Shown here: in pieces, positions 32,146-41,048 of the stretch | How positions within the stretch are numbered: position 1 is the stretch's first letter | Layout of the letters: every line of letters begins with the position of its first letter | NCBI GenBank assembly: GCA_963825635.1 | Contig: CAWGTU010000001.1 | Coordinates: 1,302,001 to 1,366,000 of the forward strand | Direction: 5' to 3' | Length of the DNA: 64,000 nucleotides | Origin: JAOUEA01 sp963825635 | Lineage (GTDB): Bacteria > Actinomycetota > UBA4738 > HRBIN12 | Made by a program: the position numbers and the translations under genes | Notes under the pieces: model-generated | Told to the model about the DNA's origin: nothing | Database searches by the model: none | Seen by the model: the letters and a program-made list of their open reading frames with translations, nothing else

Positions 32146-32817
32146 ATGGGCAACTTCACCGCACTCGGCATCCGCCTCGCGGTGTTCATGCTGGTCTCCC
32201 TCGCGATCGGGATGTCCGTGCGCGAGTACGCCAGGGCGCTCACCGCGGCGAAGCTGCACGATCCCACGCCACGCCTCTGGGGCCGCCTGACCCTCAACCC
32301 GAAGGCGTGGTTCGAGCCGTTCGGAAGCGGGCTCGTCCCCGCGTTGATCGCGGTGCTCTGGACCGTGCAGGTGCTCGTGATTCCCGCCGCGTACGGCAAG
32401 CCGGCCCCCGTGGACCCGAGCTACCTGCGGCGGACCCGTGATCAGGTCTTCGTCTCGCTCGCGGGACCGGTCGCGAACCTCGCGCTGACGATCGTCGCGG
32501 GCCTCGCGGTCCGCGTCGGCGGACTGCCGCTCGAGGTCGCTCGCGCGCTCGTGGTCTTCGCGTTCACGAACGCCGCCCTGCTCGTGTTCCACCTCTTGCC
32601 GATCCCGGGCCTCGACGGCGCCCGCATCGTGGGGCTGCTCCTTCCGCCGCAGGCGCGCGAGGTGTACCGCAACGCGGACAAGTACCTCCCGCTGTTCGTG
32701 CTGGTCGCCCTGTTCGTCTTCTCCACGCTCGTGCTCGGGTTCCTCACGACGATCACGAGCGCGATCTGCGACGCGGCGACCGATCTCACCTGCCGGGCGG
32801 TCATGCAACTCGGCTGA
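32146..32817 (+). CDS. Peptidase M50-like membrane protein with both zinc-binding histidines replaced (pseudoprotease)
   Basis: 223 aa, four to five membrane segments (residues ~8-24, 62-80, 102-122, 130-152, 180-202). It aligns with site-2 protease (M50) family proteins: the second conserved motif is PIPGLDGARI, matching the LDG segment with the third metal ligand. The first motif, normally HExxH, reads REYAR at residues 26-30: both histidines are Arg while the Glu remains. Catalysis by the usual zinc mechanism is therefore not expected. It may bind or guide membrane proteins. ATG 32146 lies 12 nt after deoA; SD-like GAGGAG at 32130-32135. Confidence 0.8.
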   Translation: MGNFTALGIRLAVFMLVSLAIGMSVREYARALTAAKLHDPTPRLWGRLTLNPKAWFEPFGSGLVPALIAVLWTVQVLVIPAAYGKPAPVDPSYLRRTRDQVFVSLAGPVANLALTIVAGLAVRVGGLPLEVARALVVFAFTNAALLVFHLLPIPGLDGARIVGLLLPPQAREVYRNADKYLPLFVLVALFVFSTLVLGFLTTITSAICDAATDLTCRAVMQLG

Positions 32818-32830
32818 CGACCGCGGCGAC

Positions 32831-33907
32831 GTGCCTGGCAGCACCTCGACGGATCGGGGGCATGCCCGCGCTATCATCCCCCGCATCGACCAGCCCGTCG
32901 CCACCTCGACGCAGTCCGCCACGCGCTCGCGCGTGCTCACCGGCTATCGGCCCACAGGGCCGCTCCACGTCGGGCACTGGGCCGGGAACATCGAGAACAT
33001 GCTCGCCCTGCAGTCCGACCCGTCGCGCGAGTGCTTCTTCTTCCTCGCCGACTGGCACATGCTGAACACCCACTACGACCGCACCGACGAGCTGCCGGCG
33101 TTCGTGCACGAGCTCGTGCTCGACTGGCTCGCGGCCGGCATCGATCCGGAACGAGCGACGGTCTACCGTCAATCAGACCTGCCGGAGGTCGCCGAGCTCG
33201 CGCTGCTGCTCGGCACGATCACGCCGCTCGGCTGGCTCGAGCGGGTGCCGTCGTTCAAGGAGCGTCTGCGCGACATGGCCGAGCGCGATGTCGCGAACTA
33301 CGGACTGCTCGGCTATCCGGTGCTGCAGACGGCCGACATCGCGATCGTGCGGGGAGCGCTCGTGCCGGTGGGGGAGGATCAGGTCGCCCACCTCGAGGTC
33401 AGTCGGGAGATCGTGCGCCGTTTCAACCGCCTCTACGGCGAGGTGCTCGTCGAGCCGCAGCCGCTGCTGTCCGAGACCCCGCTGATCCCGGGCTCGGACG
33501 GTCGGAAGATGTCGAAGTCGCTCGACAACGCGATCTGGGTGCGCGACGAGGAGGATGCGATCCGGGCGAGCGTGCGCTCGTTCATCACCGATCCCAAGAA
33601 GGTGCGTCGCGGGGATCCGGGGCGTCCCGAGATCTGCCCGATCTTCGCGCTGCAGCGGAAGTTCTCGTCCGAACGTATCGGCGAGATCGAAGCGGGGTGC
33701 CGCTCGGGCGAGCTCGGGTGCGTCGACTGCAAGACGATCTTGGCCGACCACCTGATCGAGTACTTCCGGCCATATCGGGAACGCCGCTCCGAGCTCGCCG
33801 CCGACCCCGGTCTCGTCGAACGGGTGCTCGCCGAGGGCGCCGAGCGGGTACGCCCGGTCGTGCGTGAGACGCTCGCGGCCGTGCGAGAGGCGATGCATCT
33901 GTCGTGA
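32831..33907 (+). CDS. trpS: Tryptophan--tRNA ligase
   Basis: Class I synthetase charging tRNA-Trp. HIGH-like GYRPTGPLHVGHWAGNIENM and KMSKS in DGRKMSKSLDNAI; length and order fit TrpRS (340-358 aa). The start is uncertain. GTG 32831 is the first standard codon but lies before a good -10 element (TATCAT, 32872-32877). AUC 32885 has the 7-nt spacing seen at other leaderless genes here. GTG 32933 would begin directly at VLTGYRPTG. The extra N-terminal residues are not conserved in the family. Confidence 0.93.
   Translation: MPGSTSTDRGHARAIIPRIDQPVATSTQSATRSRVLTGYRPTGPLHVGHWAGNIENMLALQSDPSRECFFFLADWHMLNTHYDRTDELPAFVHELVLDWLAAGIDPERATVYRQSDLPEVAELALLLGTITPLGWLERVPSFKERLRDMAERDVANYGLLGYPVLQTADIAIVRGALVPVGEDQVAHLEVSREIVRRFNRLYGEVLVEPQPLLSETPLIPGSDGRKMSKSLDNAIWVRDEEDAIRASVRSFITDPKKVRRGDPGRPEICPIFALQRKFSSERIGEIEAGCRSGELGCVDCKTILADHLIEYFRPYRERRSELAADPGLVERVLAEGAERVRPVVRETLAAVREAMHLS
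32872..32877 (+). promoter_or_regulatory. -10 element (TATCAT) upstream of trpS core
   Basis: TATCAT ends 7 nt before an in-frame ATC (32885). If active, it excludes the GTG at 32831 as the start on that transcript. Confidence 0.4.
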
Positions 33908-33926
33908 ACGATCCGAGGACGATGCG

Positions 33927-34682
33927 ATGAGCGACGCCGCGGCTCCGGCCCCCACGACGACCGGAGGGTTCGCCGTGGAGCTGCCGGTCTTCACCGGTCC
34001 GTTCCGCCTGCTCGCGGAGCTGATCCTCGAGCAGAAGGTCGACGTGTGCGACATCGCGGTCGCCGCGGTGACCGATCGCTACCTCGCCCACTCGAAGGAC
34101 GCCGAGGGCTGGAACCTCGAGGAGGCTACGTGGTTCCTCGCGGTCTGCGCCGTGCTGCTGGAGCTGAAGGTGTCACGCCTCACCCCGAGGCACGCGGAGC
34201 TCGACGAGGAGGATCTGTTGGGGAGGTCGCCAGACCTCGCCTACGCGCGATCGCTCGAGCTCGCCGCGTTCCGCAAGGTCGCGCTGGAGATCGCACGCCG
34301 GCTCGAGGACGAGGCCGGGTACTTCGCGCGTGACGTCGGACCCGGCCCCGAGTTCTCGCACCTGTACCCCGACCCGATGACGCATCTGCGACCGGAGCAG
34401 CTGGCGCCGATGGCCGCGGCGCTGCTGCGGCCACCGCCGACCCTCGATCTCTCCCACGTGACGCCGGTGCGATACACGGTGGCTGAGGCGATGACCACGC
34501 TGGAGGAGCGCATCACGGACATCGGGCAGGGGGCGACGTTCCGGGACCTCGTTGCCGACTGCGACGAACGGATCCACGTGGTGGTGCGCTTCCTGGCCAT
34601 CCTCGAGCTCTACCGTGAGGGAAAGGTCGAGCTCGCACAAGCCGAGACCTTCGGCGAGATCGAGGTCGCGTGGGCGGGTTGA
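33927..34682 (+). CDS. scpA: Segregation and condensation protein A
   Basis: 251 aa kleisin subunit of the SMC-ScpAB condensin. N-terminal FTGPFRLLAELILEQKVDVCD is the typical FDGPLDLLLxLI segment contacting the SMC neck; the C-terminal winged-helix region (FRDLVADCDERIHVVVRFLA, ILELYREGKVELAQAETFGE) binds the SMC head. ATG 33927 follows CCGAGGA. Followed 13 nt later by scpB; this pair with rluB matches Rv1709-Rv1711. Confidence 0.95.
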   Translation: MSDAAAPAPTTTGGFAVELPVFTGPFRLLAELILEQKVDVCDIAVAAVTDRYLAHSKDAEGWNLEEATWFLAVCAVLLELKVSRLTPRHAELDEEDLLGRSPDLAYARSLELAAFRKVALEIARRLEDEAGYFARDVGPGPEFSHLYPDPMTHLRPEQLAPMAAALLRPPPTLDLSHVTPVRYTVAEAMTTLEERITDIGQGATFRDLVADCDERIHVVVRFLAILELYREGKVELAQAETFGEIEVAWAG

Positions 34683-34695
34683 GGTCGAGGGTTCG

Positions 34696-35358
34696 ATGAG
34701 CGATCGCGGAGCTGCCGGGGAGGCACAGGGTCGGGACACTCGCGCCCTGGAGGCCCTGTTCTTCGTGTCCGACGAACCGCTCACGGCCTCGGTGCTCGCT
34801 CAGGCACTCGACGTCGGTCGCAGGGAGGCCGAGACACTCTGCGACCGGCTCCAGCGCGACCTCGAGGAGCGAGGATCCGGCCTCGTGCTGCGCAACGTCG
34901 CCGGCGGGTGGCGCTTGTACACGCACCCCGACACGGCGCCGGTGGTCGAGCAGTTCGTGCTCTCCTCCCGCCAGGCACGACTCACGAAGGCCGCGCTCGA
35001 GACCCTGGCGATCGTGGCGTACAAGCAGCCGGTCACCCGACACCAGGTGAGTGGCATCAGGGGTGTGAACTCCGACGGCGTGCTGCGAGCGCTCACCGAC
35101 CGCGGCCTGATCGAGGAGGCTGGTCGCGACGAGGCGCCGGGACGACCGGTGCTCTACGCGACGACGCCGGGTTTCCTGGAGCGACTCGGCCTTCCCTCGC
35201 TCGCGTCGCTGCCCTCGCTCGCGCCCCTGCTCGACCCGTCCTCTGAGCAGGACGACACCCTCGCCAAGGCGGTGACCGACGAGTCGGAGCCCGAGGACGA
35301 GTCGGGGGAGGGCGGCGAAGGTGCCGACGCCGCCCCGGAACCACCCCTCGAGGGGTGA
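34696..35358 (+). CDS. scpB: Segregation and condensation protein B
   Basis: 220 aa, two winged-helix domains: ALEALFFVSDEPLTASVLAQ, then TKAALETLAIVAYKQPVTRH and SGIRGVNSDGVLRALTDRGL, the most conserved ScpB segment. Forms a dimer on ScpA in the condensin complex. The C-terminal ~40 residues are acidic and low-complexity. Four nucleotides separate its stop from the rluB start. Confidence 0.95.
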   Translation: MSDRGAAGEAQGRDTRALEALFFVSDEPLTASVLAQALDVGRREAETLCDRLQRDLEERGSGLVLRNVAGGWRLYTHPDTAPVVEQFVLSSRQARLTKAALETLAIVAYKQPVTRHQVSGIRGVNSDGVLRALTDRGLIEEAGRDEAPGRPVLYATTPGFLERLGLPSLASLPSLAPLLDPSSEQDDTLAKAVTDESEPEDESGEGGEGADAAPEPPLEG

Positions 35359-35361
35359 GCG

Positions 35362-36084
35362 ATGGCCCCGGAACGACTGCAGCGAGCGCTCGCGCGTGCC
35401 GGGTTCGGTTCGCGCCGAGCCTGCGAACAGCTGATCGTCGAGGGGAGGGTGACGGTCGATGGTGCGATCGCCACCCTGGGCGACAAGGTCGAGCCCGACT
35501 CCACGGGGGTGCGGGTCGACGACGTCGAGGTCAACCTCGACCCCAACGTTCGCTACTTCGCCCTGCACAAGCCTCCGGGGGTCGTGACCACGATGCGCGA
35601 TCCCCAGGGGCGACCCGATATCAGGGCCTACCTGCCCTCCGAGGGTCCGAGGGTGTTCCCGGTGGGTCGCCTCGACCGCGACTCCGAGGGCCTGCTGCTG
35701 CTCACGAACGACGGCGATCTCGCCAACCGGCTGATGCACCCGAGCCACGGGGTGGAGAAGGAGTACCTGGCCGAGGTCGAGGGAGCGCCGACCGCCAAGC
35801 AGCTCGCCCGCGTGCGATCGGGCGTCGAGCTCGACGACGGCCCCGCCCGCGCCGTGCGCGCCCGCATCGTCGCGACCTCGAAGGGTCGCGGCGCGGTCCG
35901 GCTCGTGATGACCGAGGGGCGGAAGCGCGAGGTGCGTCGCCTGCTCGCGGCCGTCGGGCTCCCGGTCACGCGGCTCGTGCGCGTGCGCGTCGGTCCGATA
36001 CGGCTCGACGGCCTCGAGCCGGGTGCGCTGCGAGCGCTCGACCGTGGCGAGGTCCAGGCGCTCGCCGCCGTCGCCGGGCGGTAG
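35362..36084 (+). CDS. rluB: 23S rRNA pseudouridine synthase (RluB/RsuA type)
   Basis: 240 aa. N-terminal S4 domain (RLQRALARAGFGSRRACEQL), then the RsuA/RluB catalytic domain: FALHKPPGVVTTMRDPQGRP and catalytic Asp in GRLDRDSEGLLLLTNDGDLA, and EGRKREVRRLLAAVG. RluB homologues modify helix 89 region of 23S rRNA (family knowledge). Starts ATG 35362, overlapping no neighbour; its TAG stop is embedded in a -10-like TAGCCT before aroH. Confidence 0.94.
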   Translation: MAPERLQRALARAGFGSRRACEQLIVEGRVTVDGAIATLGDKVEPDSTGVRVDDVEVNLDPNVRYFALHKPPGVVTTMRDPQGRPDIRAYLPSEGPRVFPVGRLDRDSEGLLLLTNDGDLANRLMHPSHGVEKEYLAEVEGAPTAKQLARVRSGVELDDGPARAVRARIVATSKGRGAVRLVMTEGRKREVRRLLAAVGLPVTRLVRVRVGPIRLDGLEPGALRALDRGEVQALAAVAGR

Positions 36085-36132
36085 CCTGTGGACGTCCGCC
36101 GTCCGGCGGGCTCGGGCGAGAGGCGACACGTG

Positions 36133-36492
36133 ATGACGGTGCGTGCGGTCCGCGGGGCCATCAAGGTGACCGAGGATTCGCCGTCATGCGTGCTTGATGC
36201 CACCGAGCGCCTCGTGCGGGCGCTGCTCGAAGCCAACGCGGCGGCCGGTGACGACCTGATCAGCATGCTGTTCACGGTGACGGACGACATCGCGTCGGCC
36301 TTCCCGGCGGAGGCCGTGCGCCGCATGGGGCTGGGCGCGGTCCCGTTGATGTGCGCGCGCGAGATCCCGGTGGTCGGATCGATGCCGCTCGTAGTGCGCG
36401 TGCTGATGCACCTGCACACCGAGCGCTCGCCGGCCGAGGTGCGGCCGGTCTACCTCGACGGAGCCGAGTCGTTGCGTGATGACCTCGGCTGA
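36133..36492 (+). CDS. aroH: Chorismate mutase, AroH class
   Basis: 119 aa, matching the Bacillus AroH fold: VRAVRGAIKVTEDSPSCVLD, LVRALLEANAAAGDDLISML, FTVTDDIASAFPAEAVRRMG and the C-terminal PLMCAREIPVVGSMP and VRVLMHLHTE. It converts chorismate to prephenate, the substrate of the next gene. ATG 36133 has GAGAGG upstream; the GTG 45 nt earlier gives a non-conserved extension. It overlaps tyrA by 17 nt, so the two are coupled. Confidence 0.93.
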   Translation: MTVRAVRGAIKVTEDSPSCVLDATERLVRALLEANAAAGDDLISMLFTVTDDIASAFPAEAVRRMGLGAVPLMCAREIPVVGSMPLVVRVLMHLHTERSPAEVRPVYLDGAESLRDDLG

Positions 36493-37574
36493 TCGCATCG
36501 CCATCGTCGGCACGGGGCTGATCGGCACGTCGGTCGCCCTCGCCGCCGCTCGCGTCGGTGCGATCGTCACGGGGTGGGACTCCGATGCGTCCGTGACCGC
36601 GCGAGCCGCCGCGCTCGCGAGGTTCCGGGCGGCCACCTCGGTCGAGGATGCGGTCGCCGGCGCCCGGATCGTCGTCGTCGCGACCCCGATCCCCACGATC
36701 GCCTCCCTCGTCGCAGCGTGCCTCGAGGCCGCCCCCGACGCGATCGTGACCGATGTCGGCAGCGTCAAGACGGCGCTCGTGCGCGATGTGGTCGCCGAGG
36801 CGCCCGAGGATTCCCTCGCTCGCTTCGTGCCGGGGCATCCGATGGGGGGGAGCGAACGCTCGGGCCCCGAGCATGCCTCGGCGTCGGTCCTCGACGCCAT
36901 CGTCTGGGCGATCACCCCCCACGAGGCGAGCGACCCCGTCAGCGGTCGAGTCGTTGGAGGCGTGGACCGCCTCGTTGGGTGCCCGTCCGGTCAGGCTCGA
37001 CCCCGGGCGACACGATCGGCTGGTGGCGTTCGTGAGCCACCTGCCACAGGTCGCGTCGACCGCACTGATGAGCCTGGCGGCGACCGAGGAAGCAGGGGAA
37101 CCGGAGATCCTGCTGCTCGCCGCGGGCGGGTTCCGCGACCTGACACGCCTCGCGGCATCGAATCCGGCACTGTGGAGCGACATCCTGCTCGCGAACCAAG
37201 GCGCGATCGGGGAAGCGATCGACCTCTACATCGAGCGTCTCGTGCGCCTCCGCGACGAGATAACGGGAGGTCGTGGGGGGGACGTCGAGGAGACGTTCGA
37301 CGAGGCCAAGCGCGCGCGACTGCGGCTCGCCACGAAACCGACCGTGCGCGCGGGGGTCGCCGTGCTGCAGATCGAGGTGCCGGACCGTCCGGGCGCGCTC
37401 GCCGACCTGACCGCCGTGATGGGCCGCGGCGAAGTGAACATCGAGGACCTCCAGATCGTGCACTCGCCCGAGGGCGGCCGGGGCACCGTGCACCTCACTG
37501 TGGCCGCCGACGCGGTCGCACGCGCGAACACGGTGCTCGTCGAGGTCGGCCTCGACCCGATCAGGCTCGCCTGA
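36476..37574 (+). pseudogene. tyrA: Prephenate dehydrogenase with ACT domain, interrupted by a +1 frameshift
   Basis: Converts prephenate to 4-hydroxyphenylpyruvate for tyrosine. The first frame has the NAD-binding IAIVGTGLIGTSVALAAARV, VTDVGSVKTALV and FVPGHPMGGSERSGPEHASA, then AITPHEASDP. At 36934-36937 (GACCCCGTC) the frame shifts; the next frame continues AVESLEAWTASLGARPVRL, FVSHLPQVASTALMSLA and a C-terminal ACT domain (VLQIEVPDRPGALADLTAVM) to 37574. Deleting one C from CCCC restores 365 aa. Start GTG 36476 or ATG 36479. The ACT domain suggests feedback by an aromatic amino acid. Confidence 0.9.
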
Positions 37575-37584
37575 GGGGGCGCGG

Positions 37585-38970
37585 ATGAGGGTCCGGATCG
37601 AACCAGGCGCCTCACTCCGGGGGATCACTCGGGTCCCCGGCGACAAGTCGATCGCGCACCGCTGGCTGATCCTCGCAGCGACGGCGCGCGGACCTAGCAG
37701 TCTGCTTGAGGTTCCTACCTCACTCGACGTTCGCTCGACTGCATCATGCCTCGCCCTGATCACCAACAAGGCTCGACCTTCACTCCATGCGTGGGCCGCG
37801 AACGATGCGGGCTCCGCCGAGGGTCACGGTTCCACGTGGAACGTGAGGGTCGAGGGTGATGCCGTGTCCGGTCGCTCGGCACCACTTGAGGTCGAGGGTG
37901 AGGGGCACAGCGGACTGGTCGAGCCGGCGGCGACACTGGACTGCGGCAACTCCGGCACGACGATGCGTCTGCTGATGGGCGTCGTGGCATCGGCGCGGTT
38001 CCGGTCCGTGCTGCGTGGCGATCAGAGCCTGAGCGGCCGTCCGATGGAGCGGGTGGCGGCGCCGCTCCGGGCCATGGGTGCCGAGATCGAGACGACCCGC
38101 GGGCATGCGCCCGTCGAGGTGCGCGGCGGGCCGTTGCAGGGGATCGAGTTCGCGATGCCGCACCCAAGCGCTCAGGTCAAGAGCGCAATGTTGCTTGCCG
38201 GCCTCGACGCCGATGGGCGAACGGTCGTGCGTGAGCCTGCACAGACCCGTGATCACACGGAACGAGCGTTGCTCGCGCTCGGCGCCCCGGTCGAGACCGG
38301 TGACGGTGTCGCCGTCCGCCGGTTCCAGCACGAGGGGTTCTCGGCGAGGGTGCCGGGCGACCCGTCGTCGGCAGCGTTCCTCGTCGCCGCCGCGGCCATG
38401 ACGAGATCGGCGCTCACGATCGTCGACGTCGGCCTGAACCCCACACGGACCCGATTCCTCGATGTGATGGCCCGCATGGGGGTGCGCACGGTCGTGATCC
38501 TCCGACGGGAGGAGCTGGGTGAACCCGTCGGCGACATCGAGGTGTCGGTGAGCCACGGCATCCGTCCCGTGACGGTCGAGGCCGACGAGCTGCCCCTCGT
38601 GATCGACGAGGTGCCCGTGCTGGCGCTGCTCGCCGCGCATGCTCCCTCGGAGTCACGGTTCCTGGGCGCCGGCGAGCTCAAGGTGAAGGAGTCCGATCGG
38701 CTCGAGGGTATCGCTCGCGGGATCCGCGACCTCGGTGGTCTCGCGGCGTCCGAGGGCGAGGACCTCGTCGTGGCGGGAGGGGGGCTCGGGGGCGGTCACG
38801 CCCACGCCCTCGGTGATCATCGTATGGCCATGGCGTTCGCGGTGTCCGCGTTGGGGGCCCGGGGGCCCGTCGATGTCGAGGGGATGGAGAGCGTGGAGGT
38901 GTCCTTCCCGGGGTTCACGCGCACGCTCGCCGATCTCGGCGCATCGATCGAGCCGGTGGGTGGCCCGTGA
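37585..38970 (+). CDS. aroA: 3-phosphoshikimate 1-carboxyvinyltransferase (EPSP synthase)
   Basis: 461 aa shikimate-pathway enzyme. Motifs: TRVPGDKSIAHRWLILAATA (PEP/S3P Lys), LDCGNSGTTMRLLMGVVAS, RPMERVAAPLRAMGAE, and the C-terminal LKVKESDRLEGIARGIRDL and GDHRMAMAFAVSAL. The stretch between DVRSTASCL and LDCGNSG is ~30 residues longer than in E. coli AroA, and its codons (37690-37850) are less GC-biased than the neighbours. It sits between tyrA and cmk, 10 nt after tyrA, and overlaps cmk by 4 nt (GTGA). Confidence 0.95.
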   Translation: MRVRIEPGASLRGITRVPGDKSIAHRWLILAATARGPSSLLEVPTSLDVRSTASCLALITNKARPSLHAWAANDAGSAEGHGSTWNVRVEGDAVSGRSAPLEVEGEGHSGLVEPAATLDCGNSGTTMRLLMGVVASARFRSVLRGDQSLSGRPMERVAAPLRAMGAEIETTRGHAPVEVRGGPLQGIEFAMPHPSAQVKSAMLLAGLDADGRTVVREPAQTRDHTERALLALGAPVETGDGVAVRRFQHEGFSARVPGDPSSAAFLVAAAAMTRSALTIVDVGLNPTRTRFLDVMARMGVRTVVILRREELGEPVGDIEVSVSHGIRPVTVEADELPLVIDEVPVLALLAAHAPSESRFLGAGELKVKESDRLEGIARGIRDLGGLAASEGEDLVVAGGGLGGGHAHALGDHRMAMAFAVSALGARGPVDVEGMESVEVSFPGFTRTLADLGASIEPVGGP

Positions 38971-39626
38971 CGCCGCCTCGCGTCGTGGCGATCGACGGCG
39001 CCGCCGGCAGCGGCAAGAGCACGCTCGCGAGAGCGCTCGCTCGTTCGCTCGGGTTGCCGTACGTGAACACTGGGCTGATGTACAGGGCGCTGGCGGCGGC
39101 CGCCCGGCGTGCGGGAGTATCGGCGGCAGACGATCGAGCCCTGATCGAGCTGGCGCGGGGGTTGAGGTTCATCCTGCGGGTCGACCCCCCTGGGGAGCTC
39201 GAGGTCGAGGGTTACGACGAGGGAGAACTGACGAACGTCGAGGTCGAGTCGACCGTGTCCGCCGTGGCGAGTCACGCGCTTGTCCGGACCCATATGCGGC
39301 GGGAGCAGCGCGAGCTGGGGGAACGGCACGGGGCCGTGATGGAGGGTCGAGACATCGCCTCGGTGGTCTTCACCGACGCTCCGGTGAAGCTCTACCTTCA
39401 GGCGCGGCAGGACCTTCGCGCCGAGCGACGAGCCGCGGAACGGATCGCCGACGCCGAGCGTGTGGCCACGGCGCTCGGCGAGCGGGATCGTCGCGATGCC
39501 GCTACCACCCCCCACGAGCCGGCTCCGGGCGCGACGGTGATCGATACGAGCCACCTCGACCCGGAAGCGACGCTCGAGGCCGCCGTCGACGTCGTGCGGC
39601 AGCGGGCGCCGGAGCTCGTGCCATGA
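38967..39626 (+). CDS. cmk: Cytidylate kinase
   Basis: 219 aa. P-loop VVAIDGAAGSGKSTLARALA, NTGLMYRALA, and MEGRDIASVVFTDAPVKLYL (CMP-binding/lid region). Phosphorylates CMP and dCMP. GTG 38967 overlaps the aroA stop and its own stop overlaps the der start (ATGA), giving an aroA-cmk-der chain of overlapping genes as in many actinobacteria (Rv1712-Rv1713). Confidence 0.95.
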   Translation: MTPPRVVAIDGAAGSGKSTLARALARSLGLPYVNTGLMYRALAAAARRAGVSAADDRALIELARGLRFILRVDPPGELEVEGYDEGELTNVEVESTVSAVASHALVRTHMRREQRELGERHGAVMEGRDIASVVFTDAPVKLYLQARQDLRAERRAAERIADAERVATALGERDRRDAATTPHEPAPGATVIDTSHLDPEATLEAAVDVVRQRAPELVP

Positions 39627-40966
39627 ACGGCCACGACCCCGAGCCGTCGACGGGATCCCCCGTGCCCACCATCGCCGTCGTCGGTCGGCAGAACGTCGGG
39701 AAGTCCACCCTCGTGAACCGACTCTTCGGCGGCCGCGAAGCGATCGCGCACGATATGCCCGGCGTGACCCGCGACCGCGTGACCCTGGAGACGGCCTGGC
39801 GCGGCCGCCGGTTCTCGCTGGTCGATACGGCAGGGTTCCTGCACGACGCGGGCGGTCTCGAGGCGCTCGCGGGCGCTCAGGCCGATCGCGCGATCGCTGC
39901 CGCCGATCTGATCGTGCTCGTGGTCGACGCCCACGCGGGGATCACCGAGGAGGACGGCATGCTCGCGAGGCGCTTGCGTCGCGCCACGGTCCCTGTCCTC
40001 GTCGTGGCGAACAAGGTCGATACCGATCGCGAGGAATCCGACGTCGCGGTCTTCCATGCCCTCGGGCTCGGCGACCCTTTCCCCGTCTCGGGGATGCACG
40101 GGCGTGGAGCAGGCGACCTTCTCGACCGCATCGTGCAGCTGCTGCCCGACGCACCGCGTGAGCTCCAGACCCCTGCAGAGGAGCCGCGGTTCGCCCTCGT
40201 CGGGCGTCCGAACGTCGGCAAGTCCAGCCTGTTCAATCGCTTGGTGGGGCAGGAGCGCTCGGTCGTGTTCGAGGAGGCGGGAACCACTCGCGACGCGGTC
40301 GATGCGGTGGTCGACTGGCCCGACGGCCCGGTGCGATTCGTCGACACCGCGGGCATGCGCCGATCGACGAGGGTTCGAGGCGTCGAGTACTTCAGCGTCG
40401 TACGCGCGACGCAGGCGATCGAGCGTGCGCACGTCGCGTTGCTGGTGATCGACGCGGAGCAGGGTTACACGGTCGAGGACAAGAAGATCGCGAACGTCGT
40501 GATCGATGCCGGGCGCGCGTTGATGCTGGTGGCGAACAAGTGGGACCTGGTCGAAGAGAAGGACGACACCTACGCGGACCTCACCGACACGGTCAGGCAG
40601 TTCGCGTCCGCGCCGGTGATGCGAACATCGGCGCGAACGGGACGTGGCGTGCACCGTCTCCCCTCGGTCCTCCTCGACCTGCACACCAGATGGACCTCGA
40701 GGGTCGCGACCTCCAAGGTCAACGAGGTGATCCAGCAGGCCCAGCGGGAGCGGCCGACCCCACGGGTCGCCGGGACCCTGCACTACGCGACCCAGGTCGC
40801 CACCGGGCCGCCGTCGTTCGTCGTCTTCGGTGGCGCGAACGAACCCGACCCCGCGTACCGGCGGTATATCGAGAACCGGTTGCGGCGCGCGTTCCATCTC
40901 GAGGGGGTGCCTGTGCGGGTCAAGTACCGACCACGGAAGCAGGGGGGCCGCCGCGGTTCGCGCTGA
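39623..40966 (+). CDS. der: GTPase Der (EngA), ribosome assembly
   Basis: 447 aa with two GTPase domains in tandem: GRQNVGKSTLVNRLFGG with DTAG and NKVD, then GRPNVGKSSLFNRLVGQ with DTAG and NKWD, followed by the C-terminal KH-like domain (RVATSKVNEVIQQAQRERPT, VKYRPRKQGGRRGSR). Acts in 50S subunit maturation. Overlaps cmk by 4 nt. The basic tail is usual for the family. Confidence 0.96.
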   Translation: MNGHDPEPSTGSPVPTIAVVGRQNVGKSTLVNRLFGGREAIAHDMPGVTRDRVTLETAWRGRRFSLVDTAGFLHDAGGLEALAGAQADRAIAAADLIVLVVDAHAGITEEDGMLARRLRRATVPVLVVANKVDTDREESDVAVFHALGLGDPFPVSGMHGRGAGDLLDRIVQLLPDAPRELQTPAEEPRFALVGRPNVGKSSLFNRLVGQERSVVFEEAGTTRDAVDAVVDWPDGPVRFVDTAGMRRSTRVRGVEYFSVVRATQAIERAHVALLVIDAEQGYTVEDKKIANVVIDAGRALMLVANKWDLVEEKDDTYADLTDTVRQFASAPVMRTSARTGRGVHRLPSVLLDLHTRWTSRVATSKVNEVIQQAQRERPTPRVAGTLHYATQVATGPPSFVVFGGANEPDPAYRRYIENRLRRAFHLEGVPVRVKYRPRKQGGRRGSR

Positions 40967-41033
40967 CCCGACGGCGGCCGCCTCTCGCTCTAGTCTGGGA
41001 CGGACTAGTGGGCGGTGCCGGCCAGGCAGCCGA

Positions 41034-41039
41034 TACAAT
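41034..41039 (+). promoter_or_regulatory. -10 element (TACAAT) for tRNA-Pro and pgsA
   Basis: TACAAT lies 9 nt before the tRNA 5' end; it is the closest to TATAAT in this part of the window. No clear -35 at the expected distance. Confidence 0.6.
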
Positions 41040-41048
41040 CCTGGCGCA

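Noticed and set aside
30757..32940. A 727-codon open frame antisense to deoA and the M50-like gene
   Set aside because: Composition is rich in Arg, Glu and His as expected for reverse-complement high-GC codons, and no recognisable domain.
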